Shown in pieces: positions 1-9,030 of a stretch of DNA of 36,391 nucleotides. The stretch spans positions 1,040,504 to 1,076,894 of the forward strand of contig KZ627155.1 in assembly GCA_002917775.1 (NCBI GenBank), read 5' to 3'. The translations under genes and the position numbers were made by a program. Positions within the stretch are counted from its first letter, which is position 1. Each line of letters opens with the position of its first letter. This DNA is from Glaciozyma antarctica PI12 (lineage: Eukaryota > Basidiomycota > Microbotryomycetes > Kriegeriales > Camptobasidiaceae). The notes under the pieces are model-generated. The model was given only the letters and a program-made list of their open reading frames with translations, ran no database searches and was not told the DNA's origin.

Positions 1-750
1 ANNNNGCATAATGTCAAAGGGAAGAGCGGAGGAGGCTCACCACCAAACGCACACAGGCCCGCCCAGGTGTGAGAGGAGGGTCTTCCGCAATACCAGCAAC
101 CTTTCTACAGCTAAACCTGCTTTTCAACACCGAAAGAAGTGACATTCGAAAGCCCTGGGTAACTGGGAAGGATGTGTTGAGAGCAGGTGGCCCGCAACAG
201 CAAGGCGGGGGTCAAGAGGGTCTCTCCCCGCCACAAGAGCTCCTCCTGAAGCAGTTACCACATCAACTGCCTGCTTTGAGTAGGCAACCGTGGCTAGACT
301 GTCTTGCAAGATGTTCCAGCCTGCACTTCCTAGGACAAGCTTGGCGCTCTTTGCTCCCACTCAGCAGTTCCACCTTTCTCAGTTGTTGCAGCAAAACACC
401 TACAGATTACTCTTTCCTATCACCCTGAAGAGGTAGACGTAGGCTTTCGTAAACCTTCGGCCTGGGGGTAGAGGGTCTGCCTCTTCCAAGGATCACAGGA
501 GAAGTCGAGGGGAGATAGCGAGGTGGGCCGAGGCCGAACTTGCAAGGTTATTAGCTCTCTCAGAGCCATAGTCAAACAGGCGGAAGAACATGAGAAACAC
601 CTCCCCTGTCCTTCCCCAGCGGAGAAAGAAGATGTCAGCGCCACACGGATAATGAATTTATTAGTCAGGTGCACTGCCAAACTGTGCCATTCGAGCTTAT
701 TGATGTGAAGCAGCTGGGCGGTCTCACACTACAACCCCAACAAGGCCCTC
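1..750. other. Leading stretch without a recognised gene
   Basis: The window opens with four Ns. The following 700 bases contain several short open frames on both strands, but none has the strongly GC-rich third-codon usage of the real genes here, and none resembles a known family. No repeat, tRNA or transposon end was recognised. It probably holds intergenic DNA plus an upstream intron or exon of the coding fragment that becomes clear at about 751. Confidence 0.4.
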
Positions 751-1247
751 CCAGGACTAGGACCCGGTCGGTCCTCGGCGCTCCCGAGGACAAGAAGCTC
801 GGACGCTGGACTCCTACCTCGTATCGCAAGGCCGCGGTTCTCGTCCAGAAGGCTCGCGATTGGCTTGCAAAGAGGGAGGAAGAGGAGGATGCGAGCGATG
901 ACAGGGACTTCGGAGCGGATGATTCGGAGTACCTCGATGCCGTCGAGTGGGTCGACGAGGACGACGACATCGAGTACATGGAGGACGAGAACGACGTCAA
1001 TGACTCGATCGACGTCGACGCCGTTACGTTCCTCTCTTGCGTCTCCTTCGCGTTCGCTGACGCTCATCTTCGCCGCAGCTCCCGTCGCTTCGACTTTCTC
1101 TGTTGCTCCTATCGTCCCAGCGAAGCGCGCCCCCACTCTCTTCGACTACTTCTCCAAGGTGAGCACCCTCCATTCCTTGTCGCCTTCGCCGTCACTGACA
1201 TACCATTTCTTGCAAAGGTTGAGCCGAGCTTGAAGAAGTCCAAGTAG
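751..1247 (+). CDS. C-terminal fragment of an unrecognised acidic protein with a PIP-box-like tail
   Basis: From about 751 to 1022 one frame shows clear coding character. It has a basic stretch (WTPTSYRKAAVLVQKARDWL) followed by a long Asp/Glu-rich segment. A likely intron lies at 1023-1078 (branch site GCTGAC, acceptor CGCCGCAG). The next exon carries KRAPTLFDYFSK, and after a 59-nt intron (1159-1217) the protein ends VEPSLKKSK and stops at 1245-1247. TLFDYF with flanking lysines resembles a PCNA-interacting peptide, but this is inference from a short motif. The frame before the first intron does not match the frame after it by one base, so there is either an indel or a mis-called boundary. 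The 5' limit is uncertain: 751 follows a possible acceptor. A worn transposase C-terminus is an alternative. No function is claimed. Confidence 0.4.
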
Positions 1248-1570
1248 ATCCTTCACTAGGTACGCTCTCTCTCTCTCTCCATTCTCCTGCACCGAGCTTA
1301 CCTCGCACCGGCGCAGACTCGAGATCGCTCGCGGGGGAGAGAGTTGGTGCTTGTCGCTCTGGGAGAGCGGGAGAGGGGGTATTTGCATCAGAATACTATG
1401 GCTTTGTTGGCTCTGCTTTACAACCTATCGACGTTGGAGAGAGCAGGATCGTTTTGCTAGGTTGCACTGCTGCAAGAGAGCTACTGTGAGCTGCCAGGAG
1501 GCGAACTCGAAGGCGAAAGGAATCGTCTCCCGCCTCTCTTCCTCTCCCTCTGTCCTCAACACTCGCCAAA

Positions 1571-2195
1571 ATGCCTCACAACGGCACTTCAGCGATTCAC
1601 GAGGCAACCAACAGTCCGTCCACTCCTCCCACCGACTCCCAGCCACGCGCCGACCAGCCTCAGCAGCTCGAGCTCACTGCCGCTCCGACGTTCCTGGCGC
1701 AGTTAGCACGGACACGGGGCGCAGTTAGAACGGATACGGAGAGAGGAAACGCCGGAGGGGGTACGGGTGGGGCTGCTGGGATCGATGGTGAGCGTCGAGC
1801 GCAACAGGAACTCGGAGGGATCGGGGAGCTGACCGACTTGGATTCCAGCCTCTCTGGTCTTCCACAGGAGCTCGCAGCCCTCGTGTAAGTGCAGCAGATA
1901 AGAAGAGCACGAGCCAATGCAGCCGCTAATAACGCTTTCGGGTCTCACAGCTTTGGAGCCCTTCAACAGTGAATGACTCTATCCCTCGAGCTTAATTCAT
2001 CGGCAGCTGACTTGCTACTCCATAGTGGTTTTGTTCTTTCTGCTGATTTCCAAGCCGACACCAATCAGGTGTAGCTTTGAGCCGGTCACGCCGAGCACGA
2101 GCAACGTTCAGGAGGGAGGGGGGTCTGATGAAAACGTGGACAACGACGATGTCCCGCCGCCTCTCAGTTCGGCTCTCCTCCCCTTGCTCAACTAG
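1571..2195 (+). CDS. Unrecognised small two-exon protein (about 146 aa)
   Basis: The ATG at 1571 sits in a good fungal context (GCCAAAATG). Exon 1 (1571-1884) encodes a Ser/Thr/Pro- and Gln-rich N-terminus, then TFLAQLARTRGAV, a Gly-rich patch and LSGLPQELAAL. It ends at a consensus donor GTAAGT. Joining to the acceptor CAATCAG at 2068 keeps frame and gives a second exon (2069-2195) reading CSFEPVTPSTSNVQ, an Asn/Asp-rich stretch and PPPLSSALLPLLN, then stop. The spliced length is 441 nt, exactly 147 codons. Exon 2 has coding-like codon use. An additional exon within the 184-nt intron cannot be excluded, because CTCACAG at 1951 is another possible acceptor. I do not recognise the family and see no signal peptide or membrane span. 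Confidence 0.45.
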
Positions 2196-2512
2196 TTGCT
2201 GACGCAGGATTTACAGTCGATCGCGATCCTATCGAGTGCAGGGCGTACGGTCAAGAGTCGTTCGGGCGGCGCAACAACTGAGGGGAGAGGGCTGCGCCGT
2301 CGTTGTTTACTTTCCCTTTGCTCTCGCAATTTTTTCAAGTTGAGAAATGGAGATGTTCGAGAGGATGGCAAAAGAGAGGTCGAGGAGTTGAGAGATTGAG
2401 ATCCTGCTGCTCGGAAAAGCCGCTGAGCGGAGGGGAGATGGAGTGAAAACTGGTATCTCAGCATCCTGGTGACCTCCCTCACCCCGCATCCCGAGCAAAA
2501 TCTTCACAGCTA

Positions 2513-2574
2513 TGCCAACCGAGCTTTGTTGATACCACATTACTGTGCCAACCGAGACTTTATTGATGAACCAC
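2513..2574. repeat. Imperfect direct repeat, two copies of about 27 nt
   Basis: The sequence beginning TGCCAACCGAG and running through TTTGTTGAT..CCAC occurs at 2513-2538 and again, slightly altered, at 2546-2574. The seven-base spacer is unique. There is no coding context and no function is suggested. Confidence 0.6.
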
Positions 2575-2907
2575 GTCGTCAGCAGCTTCCTTGTTCACCT
2601 TATTGAGCTATGCACTTGTGGGGATCACAGGTGTGCCGGTAACACATTGGCGTTCACGCTGGAGTCTGGAGGGCCGTCCTTGAGCTCGCACTGGGATCGA
2701 GTTGAGGGGACGATGTCGTCGTTCGACTTGGGTGAGCGCGTGGAACTTGTCGAGTCTGCTGAGGCGGTGGAGTGGGCAAGTGCAGGAGGCAGGAGAAGGG
2801 AAAAGCAATCTTCACAGGAGGGACGGTAACGCAATGGTGGAAAGAGAGCAAGGAGTTGAGGAGGAGCTTGACACCTCCCTACAAAGCTCAAAGGCATTCA
2901 ACGCCTG

Positions 2908-2948
2908 TCTAGGGCGGTTGGCTAGGGCGGTCTAAGGCGGTTGCTTTA
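2908..2948. repeat. Short imperfect tandem repeat (CTAGGGCGGTT-like)
   Basis: Three tandem copies of a roughly 12-13-nt unit related to CTAGGGCGGTT lie between 2908 and 2948, the last with CTAAGGCGGTT. It is visible by eye and lies in the gene-poor block. Confidence 0.6.
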
Positions 2949-4278
2949 GTCCAGGTGCTCATTCTAATCCTTCGCTACCGTTGGCTCCTCTCTCTCTCGA
3001 ATGGAAGGAGACCGTTTGTCAGAAACACACACTAAAAAAATAAATCGTCTCTTCAGCTTGCGACGTGATTGTAGAGTGAATAGGCGACAACGAACTGCTC
3101 TCTGCCTGCTCGTAAAAGCACCCAGGTACACTTCCACTGCTACTCGCAGCAAGGAGGACGTCTTGTGCTGAGTTTTGCGCTCCCACTGCAAGGATTAGCC
3201 ATCCTCACAACTCTCCGTGCAATCACGTGCATCTATATAGAGACCAACCAGAAACAATTCATTATCTATGAATTGCGTTTCCTTTTTGGCAGGTCAGTGG
3301 TTAAGCTGTGGTTGGTTGTAACTCCTGCACAACAGCTGGTTTTTGCGAGATATTGCAACACAAGAGCCTGGAGGCTGGACATCCCGCGGGATTCTTGTGA
3401 GGGAGGAAGAACCCCGAGCGTCTACGCTTTGGCTCACCCGACACCGCTGAGCGGGTCAACGTGGGAGAGTGCAAACGTGCTTCTTTCTCTCTCTCGAGCT
3501 ACTCAGGCAAGGATGAACTACTTTTCAAGTGAACGCCCAAGTTTTGTGCCTGTAGGAGGCCTGTGGCGCCCACAATCGTCGGCCGAAGGAAATAAGTCAA
3601 AACAAAGATTAGAACCGCGCTGGCACTGAGTTCTGAAATCGGCTGTAATCTCCACCACGGTTTTAGCAACAGTTTTAGCACCACTTCAACTAGCAAGGAG
3701 GAGGAAGAAAACACTGGGACAATTCAAGACACCGCTTGGCACTTCAGGAGCGGGAACCAAGGCCACCTCTCCTCAAAGACCTTGAATGCAGGGGTGCCGT
3801 GCTTCTGTTTCCACCCGCGGAAAGTGCACTGCAAGCTTTCTAACACAATTGCACTGTACTACGCAGATTCCACCTGTATGTCCTCAAACTGCAGAGCTTC
3901 GGCGGTCTTCCCCACTGACCTCTCTTGCGCATAGCCTCTCCATCCTCCACCGAAGTGACGCAGGACCCGGCGCAGGAGACAATGGGCTCAGGTAGCATGG
4001 CACATGGGAGGGAGGAAGAGAGGCGGAAGCTGACGGAGGTGACTGTGCTCGCAGGTCCTGCGACCTTCACGCTCTCACTTGCCAAGCTTCTCCTTTATTT
4101 AGGCAGTGGTGAGGACACAAAAAAAGCTGATTCATAACACCTCCGGAGACCTGTAAAAGAAAAGGAGAACGGAAGCCTCAGCCAACCTCAGCAGGGTCCA
4201 GACGGAGGATAAGGTTCGGGTAAGGACCCTCGCCGTCTTACTCGATAAATTCCAATTCGGCAATAGAGCCTCAACAGA

Positions 4279-4370
4279 GGACAGATGGCCGAGCGGTTAA
4301 GGCGCCAGCTTAAGGTCTAATACACCTGCTGGTTCTTCATTGAGCGTGGGTTCGATTCCCACTCTGTTCA
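4279..4370 (+). tRNA. tRNA-Leu (anticodon AAG) with a short intron
   Basis: The 7-bp acceptor stem GGACAGA pairs with TCTGTTC (one G-U pair), with discriminator A at 4370. The D-arm TGGCCGAGCGGTTAAGGCG is typical of leucine tRNAs. The anticodon stem CCAGC/GCTGG encloses loop TTAAGG, giving anticodon AAG at 34-36, and is interrupted after position 37 by an 11-nt intron (TCTAATACACC). A long variable arm follows, as class II tRNAs need, then the T-arm GTGGG-TTCGATT-CCCAC. Bases 4378-4382 are TTTTT, a Pol III terminator. The gene is 92 nt, or 81 nt mature before CCA addition. Confidence 0.95.
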
Positions 4371-4377
4371 GAATTAC

Positions 4378-4382
4378 TTTTT
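4378..4382 (+). terminator. Pol III T-tract terminator of tRNA-Leu
   Basis: A run of five Ts begins eight bases after the discriminator base of the tRNA. This is the usual RNA polymerase III stop signal. Confidence 0.75.
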
Positions 4383-4568
4383 GCCCTCGTCCTGAGACGA
4401 TGGCGCGGACTCCTTTTTTGCAGGCGATGCTGACCGGCCCCGTGCAGCCAGAGAGGAACGTTCGGGCAGCGAGGAAGTTCCGCCCCTCGCCGCACACGAA
4501 AACTTCACGTTCATGCCGGGGACTCACGCCCGCGGAGAAAGGACAGCTCTCTTCTCCCGGCAAACAGG

Positions 4569-5336
4569 ATGTCACGACCGCCCATGTTCCCGCAAGCCAC
4601 GCCAGCTGGAATCGTCAAATCCTCCGACGGCGAGCGCGTCGTCGCTTCCTCCCGCCGCCCAGACGGATCGTACGTCCCACCCGCCCTACTCAGCTCATCC
4701 CACTCACCTCGACGACGTGCAGGTACCGCAAGGAACTCAAGATCCGACCTGGCTACACGCCCGACGAGGACGTCAAGCGGTACCGAACCGCACGAGGCGC
4801 CGAGTCAGAAGCGCGCGCCGCGACGAAGGGAGCCGTTCCTGGTCTCGCACCAGCCGGTGCGGGCGTGCAGGCGGCACTGGCGGGGATGAGCAAGGCGCAG
4901 AAGAAGAATGTCAAGCGCAAGGAGAAGCGGAGTGGAGGACGAGGAGAAGGAGAGGGAGAAGGAGCGTGAGGAGAAGGAGAAGGAGGACGTGCCGGAGAGC
5001 TGGGATTCGGATGGGGATGAGGTCAAAGAGGTCGTGCCTACCCCGCCGCCTGCACCGGTTATCGAGGATTCGAAGCGGGTCAAGGCGTTGCGGAAGAAGT
5101 TGCGGCAGGTGCGTTCGTTCCTCTTCAAGCGGCGCCGGACGAGCTGATGGGGTTTGCGTTCGACTTGCAGGCGGAGCAGCTTCGGGAGAGGGAGGGACTG
5201 GGACTGTACCTACCACCGGCGGAGCGAGCCAAGGTCAAGGGGATTGCGGACTTGGACTTGCGAGCTTGCGCGCATGACGTTGGGCGGCGACGACGAAGCA
5301 GGGGACGAAGAGGCAGCAGCAGTAGCGGCGGTGTAG
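4569..5336 (+). CDS. PYM1: Partner of Y14 and Mago (PYM), exon junction complex disassembly factor
   Basis: PYM binds the Mago-Y14 pair through its N-terminus and releases exon junction complexes from spliced mRNA in the cytoplasm, with ribosome association in other species. The diagnostic N-terminus is present: SSDGERVVASSRRPDGS, split by an intron (4670-4722), continues YRKELKIRPGYTPDEDVKRY in exon 2. Next comes an Ala/Gly linker, a Lys/Glu-rich charged region, SWDSDGDEVKEV, and a helical C-terminus VKALRKKLRQ. After a second intron (5109-5170) it reads AEQLREREGLGLYLPP and finally ELARMTLGGDDE to the stop at 5334-5336. The reading frame shifts twice against the conserved protein, near 4930 in the Glu/Lys-rich repeat and near 5260 just before ELARMTLGG. 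Both look like indel errors. Start chosen at the ATG of MSRPPMFPQ, 198 nt downstream of the tRNA. Confidence 0.85.
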
Positions 5337-5697
5337 GACGGGTGACGGGTGTTACGAGGGAATGGGAATGCACGGGATTATCTATCGTAGGAGGGCGATA
5401 GGCTCTGCTTGGAGCCATTGCGTCGTCTACTCTCCAGCCTCGGATCTCCTCTGCTTACGCTCTTCTCTGCTCGCGGTGACTCCGCAAACAAAGTGCTCTC
5501 CTCACGCGCGCATGCTTCGGTACAAGCTTCGAGTGTCCGAACCGCTCGAGCTCGCTGACGGCCACACTCTCCGCAACCAGCGCGCTCCCTCATCCTCGCC
5601 CGCCGCAACCCTCTCACACGCGCGCCGCGCATCGTGAAGCCAACCAACCAGCTTGATTGCTCCGCATCGCAATAAAGTACAACAAGTCTAGGTTACC
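5337..5697. other. Convergent 3' flank between PYM1 and NIP7
   Basis: This 361-base stretch between two converging genes should contain both 3' untranslated regions. Open frames here lack conserved sequence. An AATAAAG at 5670-5676 on the plus strand could be a polyadenylation signal for PYM1, though fungal signals are loose. Confidence 0.5.
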
Positions 5698-7157
5698 TCA
5701 GAATAGCGTATCCTGCGAGCGAAAAAGCCAGCGTCAGCACCTCCTCGACAACGCCTGCTCAAAACGAACGCACCTCGTCACGCAGGTACTCTCCAACATC
5801 GCTGCGGAGGGAACGAAGACGTTAGCCAAAGGACCGACGCGAGGAATAGGAGAAAGCGCACGCCTGGTTGAAGACGATCACGCTGGTAGGGTCAAGCTTG
5901 CGAGTATCGACGGTGCTCCTAGCCGTGACTCCGAATCCCTAGAATCCGCCCGCTCGTCAGGTCCGACGTTTCTTTGTGTAGACGAAACGAACGCACGAGA
6001 GGAACGTCGGTCATGCTGAAGACTACGACACCCTGGTGCTCGGGAGTGTCCTCCGTGATCTTGCCGAGGTGAGCCTTAACGACGTGGTTGCCGTAGAGGA
6101 AGGGCATCTCTCCGTTGGGCTTGATCCAGATCTGTTCGAGTCGATAAGGAGTCAGTGATGGTTCGTTCGCAAGGGTTGTTCAGCCCGTTCCCCTCCCCTA
6201 CCAGCAAGCTCGACAGCTCTCAAAGTCGCCACGTTCGACCAGGGGCTTCCGAAGAAATCAGCTCGCCCACTCCATCCCGCAAGCTTGACCGGTAGAGCGG
6301 GCGTGGACTTGCTCCCCAGCTCCCTCGCAAGCTCGCAAGCTCCCAAAGCTCGCAAGCTCCCACACGCTCGCCCTTCCAGCGAAGTCCAGATCCTCCTCCA
6401 CCTCGTCGGTGCTCATAAATACCAAGCTCGTCAAACCCTCAAGCTCGCAAAGAGAATGCTCGCGTCGCTCGTCCGAGTAATGCTCGCAAGCTCGCCTCAG
6501 CCTTTCCCTCTGACTGACCCGAAGTGCTGATACCTGCGGCGCCCGTCAAGAATTGTATGCCTGCGGCGCCCGACAAAGAAAGAGAAGAGCCTGCGGCGCA
6601 CTGCACGAGTGAATGAAGCCTGCGGCAGCACTGCCACTCGCCCCGCTCGTGAAGCCTGCGGCGCTTGATCTGCGATGCACTACACTCGCTTCGCTCGTGA
6701 AGCCTGCGGCGCACTTCCACTTCGCTCTCGCTCGTGGAACCAACCCAACCTCTTCACTCGCACTCACCTTGTTCTTCGCATACCTCCCTAGGATATCCAA
6801 CCCAGTAACATGCAACCTAAACTTTTCCGTCTTGGAGAATTTGCCCAAGCACACGCCGAGAGAGATGAGGTTGGCGCGAGGGACTGAGATGGCCTGGCGC
6901 ATGAGGGATTCGCGAACGTAGTAGACGCGGGAGCGGTGAAGGCGGAAGACGTGGGGCTGCGGTTGGGGCGTTAGCTAGCAGGCTAGAGCTGGTAGAGCTG
7001 CACTCACGTCGTCTGGAGTGTCTACGAGGTGAACGAGGTTGGATCCGATGTAATTTGCGAGTTTGCTGAAGAGCGTCTTGGTTTCAGCTTCCGTGAGAGG
7101 GCGCACTGCGAGTAGGGGTCAGCTTGAGCTCAGCTTGAGTCAAGGTGTTACTGTACT
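5698..7157 (-). CDS. NIP7: 60S ribosome biogenesis factor Nip7
   Basis: Nip7 is a nucleolar PUA-domain protein needed for 27S pre-rRNA processing and 60S subunit maturation. Seven exons give exactly 543 coding nt, 180 aa, the family's usual length: 7157; 7105-7008; 6956-6768; 6131-5997; 5938-5862; 5801-5774; 5712-5698. The product starts [10 protein letters not shown], contains [51 protein letters not shown] and [18 protein letters not shown], and ends [14 protein letters not shown], matching the family throughout without a frame break. The start codon is split: A at 7157, then a 51-nt intron, then TG at 7105-7104. The conserved N-terminus and exact length both support this. Intron 3 (6132-6767) is 636 nt, about ten times the local norm, and carries a repeat shared with four other introns. 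The gene shares a 123-bp divergent promoter region with PRE5. Confidence 0.95.
6320..6362 (-). repeat. GGGAGCTTGCGAGC tandem module in NIP7 intron 3
   Basis: In NIP7-sense orientation, units of GAGCTTGC/GGGAGCTTGCGAGC repeat several times in tandem. The same 14-mer, or a close variant, occurs downstream of the main repeat in the IES6 intron, and a related GAGCTTGC-rich stretch occurs in the PRE5 intron. It therefore looks like a second module of the same intron element. Confidence 0.65.
6481..6742 (-). repeat. Intron-borne GC-rich repeat, copy A (in NIP7)
   Basis: In gene sense (minus strand) this block is a series of 30-50-nt subunits, each beginning with a CACGAGCGaAGCGAG-type segment and ending GCGCCGCAGGC. 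Six GCCGCAGG ends can be counted. One subunit, running CGAAGCGAGTGTAGTGCATC and then AGATCAAGCGCCGCAGGCT, is nearly identical to copies B and C. The block begins about 31 nt after the intron's GTGAGT donor and occupies the 5' part of the 636-nt intron. Confidence 0.85.
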
Positions 7158-7280
7158 GACTGTTGAGCTGAGTCGAGTTGAGGATGGAGGAGGAGGAGGA
7201 AGGAGCCGAACGAAGAAAGCTCGAACGAACGAAGCTCTCTCAGATCTCAACTCTCACCTTCACTCACTCCGCCTTCAACG
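7158..7280. promoter_or_regulatory. Shared NIP7/PRE5 divergent promoter region
   Basis: Only 123 bp separate the first coding bases of the divergent genes NIP7 and PRE5, so both 5' untranslated regions and promoters must fit here. The stretch contains a GGA-rich run near 7188-7200. No canonical TATA box or proteasome-associated GGTGGCAAA element was seen. Confidence 0.5.
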
Positions 7281-9030
7281 ATGCATCGCAACTCGTACGC
7301 TCAACTAGAGCTGATAAGGTGACCACAAGCTAACTAAGAACGGCGCAGTTACGACTCGGACAACACAGTCTTCAGTCCAGCAGGTCGACTTCACCAAGTC
7401 AGCACTCGCGCCTCGCCTCCGCCAGCTGCAGCTAACTCTCTTCGATCCCTTCAGGTCGAGTACGCTCTTGAAGCAGTCAAGCAAGGCTCAGCTTCAGTTG
7501 GATTAAGGAGTAAGACTCACGTAGTCCTTCTCGCTCTCAAGGTGAGCAACCTCAAGGGGGGATGCCGCGTCACCCCAGTCCGAGAGCTCACCCTCCTCCT
7601 TCTCCCCTCCCCCCACTCCAGCGTTCAACGGGAGAACTCGCCTCGTACCAGAAGAAGCTCATCAGGATCGACGACCACATTGGTATCGCCATCGCCGGGC
7701 TCACTTCGGATGCTCGAGTCCTCTCGTGAGTCCTCCGCCCTCCCTTTCTTCATCCAAAGCTAACCAGTCTCTCGCCTACGCACAGCAACTTTATGAGGAC
7801 TCAGGCCATGTCCTCTCGCATGCTCTACAACCGTCCTCTTCCCGTCAACCGAATCGTCAACGCCATTGCCGATAGTGAGTCCACGCGAGTTCATCACGAG
7901 CGGGAGCGAAGCCGCTGGCTACACAAGCGTAGCGAGTGTAGTGCATCGTAGATCAAGCGCCGCAGGCTACACGAGCGGGGCGAGTGGCAGTGCTACCGCA
8001 CGTGGTGCGCCGCAGGCATGTCTTCCACGAGCGGAGCGAGTGTAGTGCGGCCGCAGGCTCTCTCTCTCTCTCTCCTTGTCGGGCAACACAGGCACACACT
8101 CTTCGACGGGCGCCGCAGGTGGACAGGGAGAGCTTGCAGCGAGCTTACCGGCGCACACTGTTCTACGCGAGTTGGAGGTGTGAGCCTGCGAGCAAGCACA
8201 CGGCTACACTGATACGACGGGGGAGGATGTACTTTGGGGAACTTGGGAGGTGGTCGAGCGAGCGGGAACACGACAAGGGAATCGCGTGAGCGGCAGCTAA
8301 CAACCTCCTTCTTCGCAATCGCAGAGGCACAGGTCAACACTCAACACTACGGACGGAGACCTTACGGAGTTGGATTCCTGGTTGGAGGACACGATGTGCG
8401 TTCTCGTTCTCGTGGGAGGAGGATTGCGAGGGAGCTGACAGTGTTCGCGGCGCTTGCAGGAGCGCGGACCCCACCTCTACGAGTTCTCCCCCTCGGGCAA
8501 CTGCTTCGAGTACTACGCCATGTCGATCGGTGCTCGCAGCCAAAGCGCCAAGACGTACCTCGAGAACCACTTCTCCGAATTCGAAGACTGTAAGCTCGTT
8601 CTCCCTCCTTGCCTTCTCCTCGCACTAACCCCGAAACACAGGCGACCTCCCCACCCTCATCAAGCACGGTCTCCACGCTCTCCGCGATACGCTCCAGCAA
8701 GACAAGGAGCTCACGCCTCTCAACACCTCCCTAGGCATCGTAGGCATCTCGACCTCCTCCCCCGCTCCTACCGGCTCCGACGCTCCCGCCCCCGCCGCCG
8801 GTGGTGCCCAAGCAGCAGGAGGGTTCGAGAAGTTCCGTATCCTCGAAGGAGACGAGTTGAAGCCGTATTTGGAGAGCATGGACCCTAAGGAGACGCCAGA
8901 TGGGCAGACGGCTCCTGCGGCGGCGGCGGCGGTGCCGGCGGCGATGGCGACGGATGATTTGACGGTTGGGGGAGGAGCGGCGTCGGGGGATGCACCGGCG
9001 GCGGGAGGGGATTCGATGGAGACGGATTGA
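7281..9030 (+). CDS. PRE5: 20S proteasome subunit alpha-6 (PSMA1/Pre5)
   Basis: This is an outer-ring subunit of the 20S core particle. Eight exons: 7281-7294, 7349-7397, 7455-7541, 7622-7725, 7786-7874, 8325-8395, 8460-8589, 8642-9030. They total 933 nt, 310 aa, in frame throughout. The N-terminal proteasome-alpha signature is clear ([19 protein letters not shown], then [15 protein letters not shown]), followed by [30 protein letters not shown]-type [16 protein letters not shown] and [16 protein letters not shown], all typical of alpha-6. The C-terminus is longer than in animals, with an Ala/Gly/Pro-rich tail ending GDSMETD. The first exon has only 14 coding nt. Intron 5 (7875-8324) is 450 nt and contains copy B of the intron repeat. 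Confidence 0.95.
7892..8170 (+). repeat. Intron-borne GC-rich repeat, copy B (in PRE5)
   Basis: In PRE5 sense (plus strand) it starts CATCACGAGCGGGAGCGAAG about 19 nt after the GTGAGT donor. It then repeats CGTAGCGAGTGTAGTGCATC, AAGCGCCGCAGGCTACACG and GAGCGGGGCGAGTGGCAGTG, matching copy A almost base for base over this core. Four GCCGCAGG ends are present, then a CT-repeat and a GACGGGCGCCGCAGGTG end. The orientation is opposite to copy A on the DNA but identical relative to transcription. Confidence 0.85.

Larger units (their letters stand above)
2196..4278. other. Gene-poor, lower-GC stretch
   Basis: About 2 kb with visibly lower GC than the rest of the window, especially 2950-4260. Open frames are short or show no codon bias; the longest, 3165-3629, starts in AT-rich sequence and has no recognisable domain. 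Only short repeats are visible (listed separately). It may be worn transposon DNA or the edge of a larger intergenic block, but no terminal repeats or protein remains were recognised. Confidence 0.4.

Noticed and set aside
3165-3629. 154-codon open frame on the plus strand
   Set aside because: It lies in AT-richer DNA with no codon bias, no splice support and no recognisable domain.
2196-4278. A retroelement or DNA transposon in the gene-poor block
   Set aside because: No terminal repeats, target duplications, integrase, reverse transcriptase or transposase motif could be recognised; only short direct repeats are seen.
4930-5336. PYM1 as a pseudogene because of two frame shifts
   Set aside because: Conserved N- and C-terminal segments and both introns are intact, and similar slips occur across unrelated essential genes here, so sequence error is the simpler explanation.
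7892-8170. CRISPR-like array, because of regularly repeated GC-rich units
   Set aside because: Units are degenerate and of uneven length, lie in an intron of a eukaryotic proteasome gene, and have no spacer-repeat regularity.
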